Positions 1-7,702 are shown, counted from the stretch's first letter. The stretch: 17,653 bases of DNA from an uncultured bacterium (GCA_913058555.1 CAJXRJ010000060.1:1-17653); one strand, 5' to 3'. Translations and numbers: made by a program. Notes: generated by a model from the letters alone, not told the origin.

Positions 1-43
1 TCATGCCTAGTCTCGTGGGCTCGGAGATGTGTATAAGAGACAG
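1..43. other. Nextera i7-side adapter (library artefact)
   Basis: This is not genomic DNA. Bases 10-24 read GTCTCGTGGGCTCGG, the Nextera read-2 adapter, and 25-43 are the Tn5 mosaic end AGATGTGTATAAGAGACAG. The eight bases before them (2-9, CATGCCTA) are where the i7 index sits and match the N706 index as I remember it. Genomic sequence starts at 44. Confidence 0.97.
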
Positions 44-45
44 TC

Positions 46-546
46 CCGATGTTCGAGTGGGACGCCGAGCCCGCTGACGGTTCGGAGCCCCGGTACGTCT
101 CGCTGCACCACCCCTTCACCGCTCCGGCGGACTGGGACATGGCGGGCGATCCCGGTGATATGGAGAGCCGCGCCTACGACTTGGTCATGAACGGCTGGGA
201 ACTTGGGTCGGGCTCGATCCGAATTCACAGGCAGGAGACCCAGGAGAAGGTGTTCGGGCTGCTGGGCCTTTCGGACGAGGAGCGCGAGCTCAAGTTCGGG
301 TTCCTCCTTGAAGCACTTTCCTACGGCCCCCCGCCCCATGGCGGCTTTGCCGTGGGCCTCGATCGCATCGTGGCCCTCACGCTGGGCATGGAATCCATCC
401 GCGACGTGGTGGCCTTCCCCAAGACCGCCACGGCTTCCGATCTGATGTGTGAGGCGCCCTCTACGGTCGATCCGCATCAAATGCGCGAGCTCTACATACA
501 GCACGACGGGGTGCCCGAGCCAACGGGCGACGGCTCCGCGTCGTAG
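46..546 (+). CDS. aspS: Aspartyl-tRNA synthetase, C-terminal fragment (5' truncated)
   Basis: This is the carboxy-terminal 166 residues of the class II enzyme that charges tRNA-Asp with aspartate in the cytoplasm. The reading frame is open from the adapter junction and the first codon encodes the Pro of the conserved PMFEWD segment, so the ATG at 49 is an internal Met and not a start. Class II motif 3 is clear: GGFAVGLDRIVAL, with the ATP-binding Arg in GLDR at nucleotides 355-366, followed by the AspRS-typical IRDVVAFPKT and a conserved EAPS segment. The intervening HHPFTAP block is also AspRS-like. Bacterial AspRS is about 590 residues, so roughly 420 N-terminal residues (anticodon-binding domain, motifs 1 and 2) are lost at the contig edge. 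I cannot tell AspRS from the non-discriminating AspRS/AsnRS type without the N-terminus. Confidence 0.95.
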   Translation, partial: PMFEWDAEPADGSEPRYVSLHHPFTAPADWDMAGDPGDMESRAYDLVMNGWELGSGSIRIHRQETQEKVFGLLGLSDEERELKFGFLLEALSYGPPPHGGFAVGLDRIVALTLGMESIRDVVAFPKTATASDLMCEAPSTVDPHQMRELYIQHDGVPEPTGDGSAS

Positions 547-847
547 GACCATATGACTCTCCTAGGGGCCGAATTGTGTCTGGGCAAGGGATCCCAAGAC
601 CTGCTCGGCCCGGACCGGGGTGCCCTGGCCATAATCGGCCACAGTCGGCGCCCCGCCTGACCCTGATGGGGCCCTTCGCCCCGGCGAACCGCGCAGCGGC
701 TCGTCCGTTTGACTCGATCCCTTCTCGCTTCCAACCGATACTGGTGTGGCCTAATTGCCCGTAAGGGCCTATGGTCGACACTGACTGGCAGATTGAGCGC
801 CCGCTGTAGGGCCCTCGGTGCCACCCGAAACCTCAAGAGGACACTAC
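547..847 (+). promoter_or_regulatory. aspS-infC intergenic region / infC leader
   Basis: These 301 bases hold no convincing gene. Short GC-rich hairpins are possible, for example TGGCC/GGCCA around 628-643 and GGGGC/GCCCC around 668-682, and either could end aspS transcription, but neither is followed by a T-run. TTGACT at 709-714 is a good -35 match, but the best -10-like hexamer, GATACT at 737-742, lies 22 nt away, which is too far for a standard sigma-70 promoter. The last bases carry the infC ribosome-binding site AGAGGA at 836-841. No tRNA cloverleaf was found here. Confidence 0.4.
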
Positions 848-1456
848 TTGGCCACTCAGAATTTCCGACGCAACCGACGCATCCGCGTACCCGAGGTCCG
901 GCTTATCGACGAGAACGGCGATCAGGCCGGCGTCGTAGCTACCAAGGACGCGCTCCAGCGTGCACAGGGCGTCGGACTCGATCTCGTTGAAGTCGCACCG
1001 ACCGCTCGTCCCCCCGTCTGCAAGATTCTGGACTGGGGCAAGTTCAACTACGAACAGAGCAAGAAGAACAAGCGCGACAAGAGCGGCTCCAAGTCCAAGT
1101 CGGGCATGAAGGAGCTGCGGGTTCGTCCGGCGATCTCGCCCCACGACCTCTCTTACCGTCTCGGTGACGGTCGCAAATTCATGGATGAGGGCCACAAGGT
1201 CCTCGTGGTCTGCTTGTTCAAGGGCCGCCAGATGGCGCACCCCGAACACGGATACGACGTCATGAAGCACGTCGCCCAGGAGCTGAAGGACATCTCCAAG
1301 GTCGAGATGCCCGCTCGTCTCCAGGGCCGGCGCATGACCATGCTCCTGAGCCCCCTTCCCCTTGCGCAGCGCAACGCCGCCAAGAAGGAACGTGAGCGCG
1401 TCGCCCGCGAGGCCGAAATCGCCCGCGAACGCGGCGAAGACGTTCCTGCCGAATAG
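848..1456 (+). CDS. infC: Translation initiation factor IF-3
   Basis: IF3 binds the 30S subunit, keeps 50S off and proofreads the start codon and initiator tRNA. The 202-residue protein has the IF3 N-domain (FRRNRRIRVPEVRLI then VEVAPTARPPVCKILDWGKFNYE, about residues 6-75), a Lys-rich linker, and the C-domain (MKELRVRPAISPHDL to MTMLLSP, about residues 88-170). A charged tail of about 30 residues follows. I chose the TTG at 848 because AGAGGA (836-841) lies 6 nt upstream and the protein then starts MATQNFRRNRR, the usual IF3 N-terminus. A GTG at 818 is in frame but would add ten unconserved residues and has no SD. Usually infC is followed directly by rpmI-rplT. Here those genes are about 15.5 kb away and a secreted-protein operon follows instead. 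Confidence 0.95.
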   Translation: MATQNFRRNRRIRVPEVRLIDENGDQAGVVATKDALQRAQGVGLDLVEVAPTARPPVCKILDWGKFNYEQSKKNKRDKSGSKSKSGMKELRVRPAISPHDLSYRLGDGRKFMDEGHKVLVVCLFKGRQMAHPEHGYDVMKHVAQELKDISKVEMPARLQGRRMTMLLSPLPLAQRNAAKKERERVAREAEIARERGEDVPAE

Positions 1457-1465
1457 CGGTAACGA

Positions 1466-4400
1466 GTGCGATACGGACCCAGCACGATCGAGGGGGAGGC
1501 AATCGCGGCTACTTGGCCGCGGTTGCCTCCCCTTCGAACGTGCTGGCTTGGCGTTGCAGTCGCCGCCGCTACGGCCCTCCCTGCCGCAGCACTGACCCAG
1601 GATCCCCCGGACTTCCGCTCCGAGGTCCTGCCGGTTCTCTCGGACAAGTGTTTCCTCTGCCACGGCCCGGATGCGTCCTCGCGCCAAGCGGGGCTGCGGT
1701 TGGACCTCGAGAACGAGGCGCGCGCAAGCGGGGTGCTCGAACTCGACGGCGAGGGGGACTCCGAGCTGGCGTACCGGATCGCCCATGACGATCCAGAGCT
1801 TGTCATGCCTCCCCCGGAGGCCAAACACGGGCTCTCGGATGCGGAGCGCGCCGTGCTGGTGCGCTGGGTCGAGTCGGGGGCTGATTACGAGCGGCACTGG
1901 GCCTTCGAGCCACCCGCGACGGCGGCCGCGGTGCCCGCGAGCGGAGACGGCTGGGCGCGGTCTCCCATCGATCGATTCGTGGCGCAACGGCGCGATGAGC
2001 GTGGCCTCTCTCCGGCGAGGCCGGCCTCGCCGGGCCGTTGGCTCCGCCGGGTGACCTTCGATTTGACCGGTCTGCCTCCGACCCCAGAGGAGGTGGCCGC
2101 CTTCGGGCCAGATCCCACCGCCGCCGCGCGCGAAGCCACCGTGGATCGCCTGCTCGCGTCGCCCGCCTACGGGGAGCGCATGGCGATCCCTTGGCTCGAC
2201 GTCGCCCGCTACGCCGACTCCTGGGGCTACCAGTCCGACCAGCTGGCGCCGTTCTGGCCTTGGCGCGATTGGGTCGTGCGGTCGTTGAACGCCAACATGC
2301 CGTTCGACCAGTTCCTCACCGAGCAGCTAGCCGGGGATCTCCTCCCGGAGCCGACCCGCGACCAGCGCCTCGCGACTGCATTCAATCGGCTGCACCGCAT
2401 GACGAACGAGGGCGGCAGCGTCCAAGCGGAGCGCATCGATGCCTCGGTGGTGGACCGCGTCGAGACCCTCGGCACCGCCGTCATGGGCATGACGTTGGGC
2501 TGCGCGCGCTGCCACGATCACAAGTTTGACCCCGTGACCCAGAGGGAGTTCTACGGCCTCTATGGCTACTTCAATTCCATCGACGAGTGGGGTACCTACC
2601 ACGACTCGTCGCGGGTGCCGACACCGACGCTTCTCCTTCCGACCCCAGAGCAGGAGGTCAAGCTCGGCAAGGTCGCTGCGATCCTGGGGGATTGCGAGGA
2701 GGCCCAGGTGGAGTCAGAGAAGCTCTTCGGAGGGAATGGCCTGACCCTCACGATCGGTGAGCCATCGCCTCCCCCTCCAACGGATCCATCGACGCCTGGT
2801 CTGGTGGCCGCGCTGGACTTTGAGGATGAGCCGCGGTGGGTCAACGGCGCACTTCGAATCGGGGGGGGCGACGGTCAATTCGTTGCCGCAGAGCTCTCAG
2901 CTGCGGCCCAATGGGTGGCAGGCCAGGATGGGCGCGGCCTTGAGCTAGACGGCGACCTCGCCGTCCAGATCCCCGGCGTTGGCCCCCTCGGGCCGACGGA
3001 TCCTTTCACCCTGTCCTTCTCGCTACGGGTGCCGGAGGGATTGAAGAGCGGCGTCCTTCTCCACCAGTCCGGCGGGACTGACGTGGGGTACTTTGGCTTC
3101 GACATCGTCTTGGTCGACGGTCATCTTCAAGCGCGCCACGTGCGATTCTGGCCGGGCAATGCGGCCGCGATTGAGTCCAACGTTCGGATCATGCCGGGCC
3201 AATGGCATCGTGTTCATTTCACGCAGCTTGGAACTGGTTGGGCGAAGGACATGCGCTTCACCGTGGACGGGGATTCCAAGAGCAAGGTGCTTCGCGATGG
3301 CCTCACGAAACACCCGCTGCCGGGAAACGAGGGCCTTTTTCTCGGGGCCAGATTTCGGGACGCGGGCGCACCGGGTGTCATTCTCGATGACTTCTTCCTT
3401 TGGAATCGGGCATTGCGCCCCTTCGAGTGGATTCGGCTCATCCAGCCGGACGCCGAAGAATGGTTGTCATCGACCTCGATTCAGTTCGGGGGAGAACGGG
3501 AAAACATCCGCGCGATCTTCGCGCTCTGGCAGGCAAGGTCCGAGGATGAAGAGCGCCAGTCGGATGAGGTCGCTCAGGTTCTTGCGGATGTGAGCGGCGC
3601 AAGGCGCGACTTGCTCAGGTGGCAGACCAGGGTGATGGAAGTGCCGGTCATGGGGGAAACGGCCGCGACCTTCAGGGCCTCCCATTGGCTTGCGCGCGGT
3701 GCGTACGACGCGCCCCGGACTTCCGAGACGCTCGTGGAGCGCCACGTTCCGGCGAGCTTGCTCAGCCCTGGGGACGCTGTCCCGGAGGATCGTTTGGGCC
3801 TGGCCCGGTGGCTCGTCTCGGGCGGCCACCCACTCACTGCCCGCGTGGCCGTGAACCGGCTGTGGCAAACGCTCTTCGGCGCCGGTCTCGTGGGGACTCC
3901 CGGGGACTTCGGCCTGCAGGGCGCGCCGCCTTCCCATCCGGAGCTTCTGGATTGGCTCGCTCGGCGCTTCGTCACCAGCGGTTGGGACCAGAAGGCCATT
4001 GTCAAAGAGATCGTGCTCTCGGCCACGTACGCCCAGGACTCAGCGGTCCCCCCGGAAAGTCGCGAGCGCGATCCGGAGAACCGCTGGCTGAGCCGGGGCC
4101 CGTCAGGCCGGCTGAGCGCAGAGATGCTCCGGGACACGGCGCTCTTTGCGTCGGGGCTCTTGGAACCGGAAATGGGTGGGCCTCCCGTGAGCCCGTACCA
4201 GCCGCCGGGGCTTTGGCGCGAGAGCAACTCCATGAGCCCGGCCTACGTCCAGAGCGTGGGGGAGGGGCTCTACCGGCGATCGATCTACTCGGTGGTCAAG
4301 CGTACGGCGCCCCTGCCTAACATGCTGGCCCTCGACGCGCCCATGCGAGAAACGTCCTGTGCCCGGAGGGAGCGAACGAGCACGCCGCTACAGGCGCTCG

Positions 4401-4726
4401 TGCTCATGAACGACGTGCAGTTCGTGGAGGCGGCGCGCGTGCTTGCGGCCCGCTGCCTGGGTGAGGCGGAGGCACCCGAGGCCGCGGTGGCGAGGGCATT
4501 CATGCGCTTGGCCGGTCGGAGCCCCGACGAGCTGGAGCTTTCAACTTTGGTGGCGCTCTACGAAGAGGACTTTGCGGCGTTCTCGTCGAGCCCCTCGGAA
4601 GTCGAGATGCTCCTCGGGGAGGGAGATGCCCCCTTGCCCGAAGGGATTGACAAGGCGTCCCTCGCGGCCATGGCTGTGACCTGCCAGATCATCATGAATC
4701 TCGACGCAGCGGTGTGGAAGCGATGA
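1466..4726 (+). CDS. Planctomycete cytochrome c (PSCyt1)/DUF1549/LamG/DUF1553 protein
   Basis: This is a large exported protein of the PSCyt1-PSCyt2-PSD1 family, common in Planctomycetota and Verrucomicrobiota and of unknown biochemical role. Counting from GTG 1466 (1086 aa), a hydrophobic signal segment spans about 28-42. A CFLCH heme-c motif at 62-66 sits in the PSCyt1 domain. DUF1549 runs about 167-380 (FDLTGLPPTPEEV, WLDVARYADSWGYQ) and ends in a second CxxCH, CARCH, at 346-350. A LamG/concanavalin A-like fold is inserted at about 443-655 (PGLVAALDFED to ILDDFFLWNRAL). DUF1553 runs about 770-1050 (NRLWQTLFGAGLVGTPGDFG, RRERTSTPLQALVLMN). The start is uncertain. TTG at 1523 would give a more compact signal peptide, but neither start has an SD. 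Its stop overlaps the DUF1501 start (ATGA), so the two are co-translated and probably partners. Confidence 0.9.
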   Translation: MRYGPSTIEGEAIAATWPRLPPLRTCWLGVAVAAATALPAAALTQDPPDFRSEVLPVLSDKCFLCHGPDASSRQAGLRLDLENEARASGVLELDGEGDSELAYRIAHDDPELVMPPPEAKHGLSDAERAVLVRWVESGADYERHWAFEPPATAAAVPASGDGWARSPIDRFVAQRRDERGLSPARPASPGRWLRRVTFDLTGLPPTPEEVAAFGPDPTAAAREATVDRLLASPAYGERMAIPWLDVARYADSWGYQSDQLAPFWPWRDWVVRSLNANMPFDQFLTEQLAGDLLPEPTRDQRLATAFNRLHRMTNEGGSVQAERIDASVVDRVETLGTAVMGMTLGCARCHDHKFDPVTQREFYGLYGYFNSIDEWGTYHDSSRVPTPTLLLPTPEQEVKLGKVAAILGDCEEAQVESEKLFGGNGLTLTIGEPSPPPPTDPSTPGLVAALDFEDEPRWVNGALRIGGGDGQFVAAELSAAAQWVAGQDGRGLELDGDLAVQIPGVGPLGPTDPFTLSFSLRVPEGLKSGVLLHQSGGTDVGYFGFDIVLVDGHLQARHVRFWPGNAAAIESNVRIMPGQWHRVHFTQLGTGWAKDMRFTVDGDSKSKVLRDGLTKHPLPGNEGLFLGARFRDAGAPGVILDDFFLWNRALRPFEWIRLIQPDAEEWLSSTSIQFGGERENIRAIFALWQARSEDEERQSDEVAQVLADVSGARRDLLRWQTRVMEVPVMGETAATFRASHWLARGAYDAPRTSETLVERHVPASLLSPGDAVPEDRLGLARWLVSGGHPLTARVAVNRLWQTLFGAGLVGTPGDFGLQGAPPSHPELLDWLARRFVTSGWDQKAIVKEIVLSATYAQDSAVPPESRERDPENRWLSRGPSGRLSAEMLRDTALFASGLLEPEMGGPPVSPYQPPGLWRESNSMSPAYVQSVGEGLYRRSIYSVVKRTAPLPNMLALDAPMRETSCARRERTSTPLQALVLMNDVQFVEAARVLAARCLGEAEAPEAAVARAFMRLAGRSPDELELSTLVALYEEDFAAFSSSPSEVEMLLGEGDAPLPEGIDKASLAAMAVTCQIIMNLDAAVWKR
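1481..1544 (+). terminator. Long hairpin after infC, overlapping the next gene's 5' end
   Basis: Arms 1481-1509 and 1516-1544 pair over 29 positions (26 perfect, and at least one of the other three can be G-U) around the 6-nt loop tacttg. There is no T-run afterwards, so it is not a classical intrinsic terminator. It may still be the infC transcript end, a processing site or an mRNA 3' stabiliser. It lies between the two possible starts of the next CDS (GTG 1466 and TTG 1523), and the TTG is inside the right arm, so it could also limit translation of that gene. Confidence 0.65.
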
Positions 4727-6195
4727 GCCAGCCTCTGGACCCGTTGGCCCTCTCCCGTCGCCGCTTCCTGGCCCGTTCCGCCAGCGGCATCGGCGGATTG
4801 GCGCTCGGCTCGCTGCTTGGTCGGGACGCCTTTGGCCAAGGGGCGGGGCCCGCGCTGCCGCGCTTCCCACCCAAAGCCAAGCGGGTCATCTTCCTCTTCC
4901 AGTCGGGCGCTCCTTCGCAGATCGATCTGCTGGACCCCAAGCCTCTCCTCCGCAAGAAACACGGGGAGCAGCTACCCAGCGGCGTGCGGGGTGGTCAGCG
5001 CCTGACCGGCATGTCCGCGAGCCAGTCCAGCCTGCCGCTGGCGGGGTCGCCATTCGATTTTGCCCAGCACGGAGATTCGGGGGCGTGGATGTCGGAGCTG
5101 CTTCCGCACACCGCGAAGATCGCGGACAAGCTCTGCATCGTGCGGTCGATGTTCACCGAGGCCATCAACCACGATCCCGCGGCGACGTTCATGCAGACGG
5201 GGTCGGAGCAGGCCGGGCGGCCGTCCTTCGGTTCTTGGGTCAGCTACGGGCTCGGCTCCTCGAACGACAACCTGCCTGGATTTGTGGTCCTCGTGAGCGC
5301 GGGCCAAGGGGGCCAGCCGCTCTACGCGCGACTATGGGGAAACGGGTTTTTGGACACGCGCCACCAAGGCGTGCCCTTCCGCCCGGGGGCCGAGCGTGTC
5401 CTCTACTTGAGCGATCCTGGGGGAACGACCCGTGCCCGGCGCAGGCGGGGCCTGGACGCGCTTACGGAGCTCGACCGGCACGCGGCGAAGACCGAACTGG
5501 ATCCGGAGATCGAGTCGCGCATCGCCCAGTACGAGCTGGCCTACCGCATGCAAACCAGCGTGCCGGAAGTGACCGACCTCGGGGCTGAACCCGACGGGAC
5601 CTTCGAGCTTTATGGGGAGGACGCGCGTCGGCCAGGCACGTTCGCTGCCAACTGCGTCTTGGCGAGGCGTCTGGCGGAGAGCGGCGTGCGCTTCGTTCAG
5701 CTCTACCATCAGGGCTGGGATCATCACAGCAACCTGCCCGGTCAGATCCGCGCCCAGGCCAAGGAAACGGACCAAGCGAGCGCCGCCCTCGTCACCGACT
5801 TGGAGCGCCGGGGATTGCTTGAGGACACACTCGTGATCTGGGGCGGTGAGTTTGGCCGTACGGCTTACAGCCAAGGCCCTCTGACCGAGGCCGGGTTCGG
5901 TCGCGACCACCACCCGCGCTGCTTCTCCCTCTGGATGGCCGGCGGTGGCGTCAAGGCCGGACTGTCGTACGGAAGGACCGACGACTGGAGCTACAACATC
6001 GTAGATGCCGACGGCGAGCCGATCCGGCCCAGTAAGGATCGCTTCACACCTGGTGCTGTTCACGTCCACGATCTCCAGGCAACGTGGATGCGCCTGCTTG
6101 GAATCGACCATGAGAGCCTCAGTTTCCGGCACATGGGAAGGCGCTTTCGACTCACCGACGTGCACGGGCACGTCGTCGAGGACCTCATCGCCTGA
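4723..6195 (+). CDS. DUF1501 protein with Tat signal
   Basis: This 490-residue protein of the DUF1501 family belongs to the alkaline phosphatase/sulfatase-like fold group. Its reaction is unknown. The ATG at 4723 overlaps the stop of the upstream gene (ATGA), a typical coupled start; a GTG at 4714 is possible but less likely. The N-terminus has a twin-arginine signal, SRRRFL at residues 11-16 followed by a hydrophobic stretch (SGIGGLALGSLLG), so it is predicted to be exported folded. Family landmarks follow: KRVIFLFQSGAPSQIDLLDPK, the CIVRSMFTEAINHDPA block, WDHHSNLPGQ, VIWGGEFGRT and GRDHHPRCFSLWMAGGGVK. These His/Asp/Glu clusters could bind metal, but I cannot assign ligands. DUF1501 genes directly follow DUF1549/DUF1553 genes across Planctomycetota, which supports one functional unit, often proposed to act on polymers at the cell surface. 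Confidence 0.92.
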   Translation: MSQPLDPLALSRRRFLARSASGIGGLALGSLLGRDAFGQGAGPALPRFPPKAKRVIFLFQSGAPSQIDLLDPKPLLRKKHGEQLPSGVRGGQRLTGMSASQSSLPLAGSPFDFAQHGDSGAWMSELLPHTAKIADKLCIVRSMFTEAINHDPAATFMQTGSEQAGRPSFGSWVSYGLGSSNDNLPGFVVLVSAGQGGQPLYARLWGNGFLDTRHQGVPFRPGAERVLYLSDPGGTTRARRRRGLDALTELDRHAAKTELDPEIESRIAQYELAYRMQTSVPEVTDLGAEPDGTFELYGEDARRPGTFAANCVLARRLAESGVRFVQLYHQGWDHHSNLPGQIRAQAKETDQASAALVTDLERRGLLEDTLVIWGGEFGRTAYSQGPLTEAGFGRDHHPRCFSLWMAGGGVKAGLSYGRTDDWSYNIVDADGEPIRPSKDRFTPGAVHVHDLQATWMRLLGIDHESLSFRHMGRRFRLTDVHGHVVEDLIA

Positions 6196-6197
6196 AC

Positions 6198-6251
6198 ATT
6201 CCCTTAGCAAGGCCCTGGCACCCATCGGTCGCAGGGCTTGCGCCCGGGAAT
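6198..6251 (+). terminator. Nested hairpin after the DUF1501 gene
   Basis: ATTCCC (6198-6203) pairs with GGGAAT (6246-6251). Inside it, CAA-G-GCCCTG (6208-6217, one bulged G) pairs with CAGGGCTTG (6232-6240). It starts 2 nt after the DUF1501 stop codon and is a plausible end for the two-gene operon. There is no T-run, so it could be Rho-dependent or a 3' stabilising structure. Confidence 0.45.
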
Positions 6252-6322
6252 CAGGGGGGCTCCACTATGGGGACCCGCCGCCCGATTCGGGCATCGACCC
6301 TTAGCTTCGACTTCCAACCATC

Positions 6323-7138
6323 ATGCGCTGTTTTCCTCTGATCGCCGTTCTCTGTCTTGCACTGACTGCTGCCTTCTCCTTCGCCCAAGAGGGCAAGAAG
6401 GGCGTCAAACAACAACCCATCGGCAAGCCCGCCCCGGCCCAACAGGACGCGGCCAAGTCGGCGAAGGCCGACGACGGCCCCTGGAAAGGCGAGCCGTACA
6501 CCCTCACCACCTGCGCTGCCTCGGGCCGCGACATCAACGTCAAGGGCACGCCCCAGGTGTCGTTCTTCGAAGGACGCGAGCTCAAGTTCTGCTGCGGCGG
6601 CTGCTCGGCCTTCGTGAAGAAGGACCCGGCCAAGTTCCTCGCGAAGGTCGACGAGCAGCTCATCGCCCAGCAGCTCCCGATCTACCCCACGCAGAAGTGC
6701 ATCGTCGCCGGAACCGATCTCGTCAAGAACGGGAAGGACACGGCCAAGGAAGTGATGGTGGGCAACCGCCTCTTCCGCGTTTGCTGCGGCAAGTGCGTCG
6801 CCAAGGTCAAGGCTGATCCCGCGACCTATGCCGCGAAGCTTGACGCCATGGTGATCGAGAAGATGGCCCCCGCCTACCCGATCAGCACCTGCGTGGTGAA
6901 CGACAAGAAGGCCATCGACGCCAAGTCGAAGACCTTCGTCGTGGCTGGCCGCCCGGTCAAAACCTGCTGCGCGGGCTGCATGAAGAAGGTCAAGGCTGAC
7001 CCCATGAAGTACCTCCCCGCCATCGACACCGCCATGGCCGAAGCGCGCGCGAAGGCTGCCGCCGAAGGAAAGGGCAAGAAGAAGGGCATGCAGAAGGTGA
7101 AGGTGCAGCCCAAGGCCAAGAACGGCGGCAAGGGCTGA
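6323..7138 (+). CDS. Secreted triple CC-x2-C repeat protein (TRASH/YHS-like, putative metal binding)
   Basis: This 271-residue protein has a clear signal peptide (MRCFPLIAVLCLALTAAFSFA, cut near residue 21), a Lys/Gln/Ala-rich linker, and three tandem units of about 60 residues. Each unit has one Cys followed 25-28 residues later by CC-x2-C: C64 with C90/C91/C94, C126 with C154/C155/C158, and C190 with C215/C216/C219. Each then has a K-x-DP-x-K/T-Y/F-L/A motif. The tail is strongly basic (Lys/Gly/Ala). Four thiols per unit recall TRASH- and YHS-type domains seen in metal sensors and copper or heavy-metal handling proteins, so periplasmic metal binding is my inference. No enzyme domain is present. 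The ATG at 6323 has no SD. The neighbouring genes are other exported proteins, not a metal efflux system. Confidence 0.8.
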   Translation: MRCFPLIAVLCLALTAAFSFAQEGKKGVKQQPIGKPAPAQQDAAKSAKADDGPWKGEPYTLTTCAASGRDINVKGTPQVSFFEGRELKFCCGGCSAFVKKDPAKFLAKVDEQLIAQQLPIYPTQKCIVAGTDLVKNGKDTAKEVMVGNRLFRVCCGKCVAKVKADPATYAAKLDAMVIEKMAPAYPISTCVVNDKKAIDAKSKTFVVAGRPVKTCCAGCMKKVKADPMKYLPAIDTAMAEARAKAAAEGKGKKKGMQKVKVQPKAKNGGKG

Positions 7139-7157
7139 TTCGGGCCCAACGCCCTTG
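7129..7157 (+). terminator. Small hairpin spanning the stop codon of the repeat protein
   Basis: CAAGGGC (7129-7135) pairs with GCCCTTG (7151-7157) around a 15-nt loop that contains the TGA stop. There is no T-run. It may weakly separate this gene from the next one, 45 nt downstream. Confidence 0.3.
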
Positions 7158-7165
7158 GTCCATCA

Positions 7166-7272
7166 GCCGCCGAGACGTTCGCCATGATGCACCGTCGATC
7201 CAAAGCGCTCCCTTCCCGACTCGTTCGGTCAGGTGCCGTAGCGATGGGTTTCATGGCGAACGTCTCGGCGGC
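7166..7272. repeat. Perfect 22-bp inverted repeat flanking 63 bp at the FG-GAP gene start
   Basis: Bases 7166-7187 (beginning GCCGCCGAGACG) are the exact reverse complement of 7251-7272 (ending GTCTCGGCGGC). They are separated by 63 bp. The left arm contains the ATG start codon at 7184 and the right arm encodes part of the signal-peptide region (MANVSAA). Pairing does not extend beyond the 22 bp on either side. Confidence 0.9.
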
Positions 7273-7702
7273 GCCGCAGCTGGACTTTGCTGCGGCGGGC
7301 GACCTTCCCGGCCACCTCAACATCTACGCCAGTGAGTCCGCCCAGGCCGCTGACTTCAATGGGGACGCTCGGCCCGACGTCATCGCAAACACCTCGTCGT
7401 TTATCCATAGAGCGGCGCTGCTACAGCAGGACATGGACGGCGAATTCAAGGGGCGTGCCCTGGACCCTGAGCCGGAGTTCTGTTCGATCGCCCGAGTGGC
7501 GGACTACAACGGTGAGGGCTTGGATGACTTCGCCGTGGAGATGTTCGACTTCGGCAGGCCCAGCGACGGCATCTGGATCTATTTCGGTGAGCCCGGGGAG
7601 GGGCCCGTGTCGGGCGTGCGCATCGGTGCCCCGACGCCCTCTCTCTACTTCTTCGACTCTTCACGCCACTGGACATCGACGGAGATCGGGACCTCGACCT
7701 GA
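7184..7702 (+). pseudogene. FG-GAP/VCBS repeat protein, N-terminal part (frameshifted)
   Basis: This is the 5' part of an exported beta-propeller-type protein. From the ATG at 7184 it has a weak signal-like segment (about residues 12-30) and then FG-GAP calcium-binding loops: ADFNGDARPDV (about 56-66) and ADYNGEGLDDF (about 106-116). The expected third loop, LDIDGDRDLDLMV, is not in this frame. It appears in the -1 frame from 7669. This frame instead runs through SSRHWTSTEIG to a stop at 7700-7702. The other frame is open only from 7591, so the shift lies between 7591 and 7668, most likely near 7655-7665, where adding one base would read FDSSTPLDIDGD. The cause may be a real one-base deletion or an assembly error. 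The protein was probably meant to bind surface or extracellular ligands. Confidence 0.75.

Noticed and set aside
1..552. An open frame on the minus strand reading into the left adapter (ending LLYTSPSPRD)
   Set aside because: Its end is encoded by the Nextera adapter, and it is antisense to aspS.
547..847. A tRNA in the aspS-infC gap
   Set aside because: No cloverleaf, anticodon stem or T-loop consensus could be drawn; the region reads as leader DNA.
833..1987. A 384-codon open frame on the minus strand across infC
   Set aside because: It overlaps infC and the next gene in antisense and shows no known domain; codon bias explains it.
7166..7272. A transposon or IS end
   Set aside because: The 22-bp repeat flanks only 63 bp without a transposase or target-site duplication.
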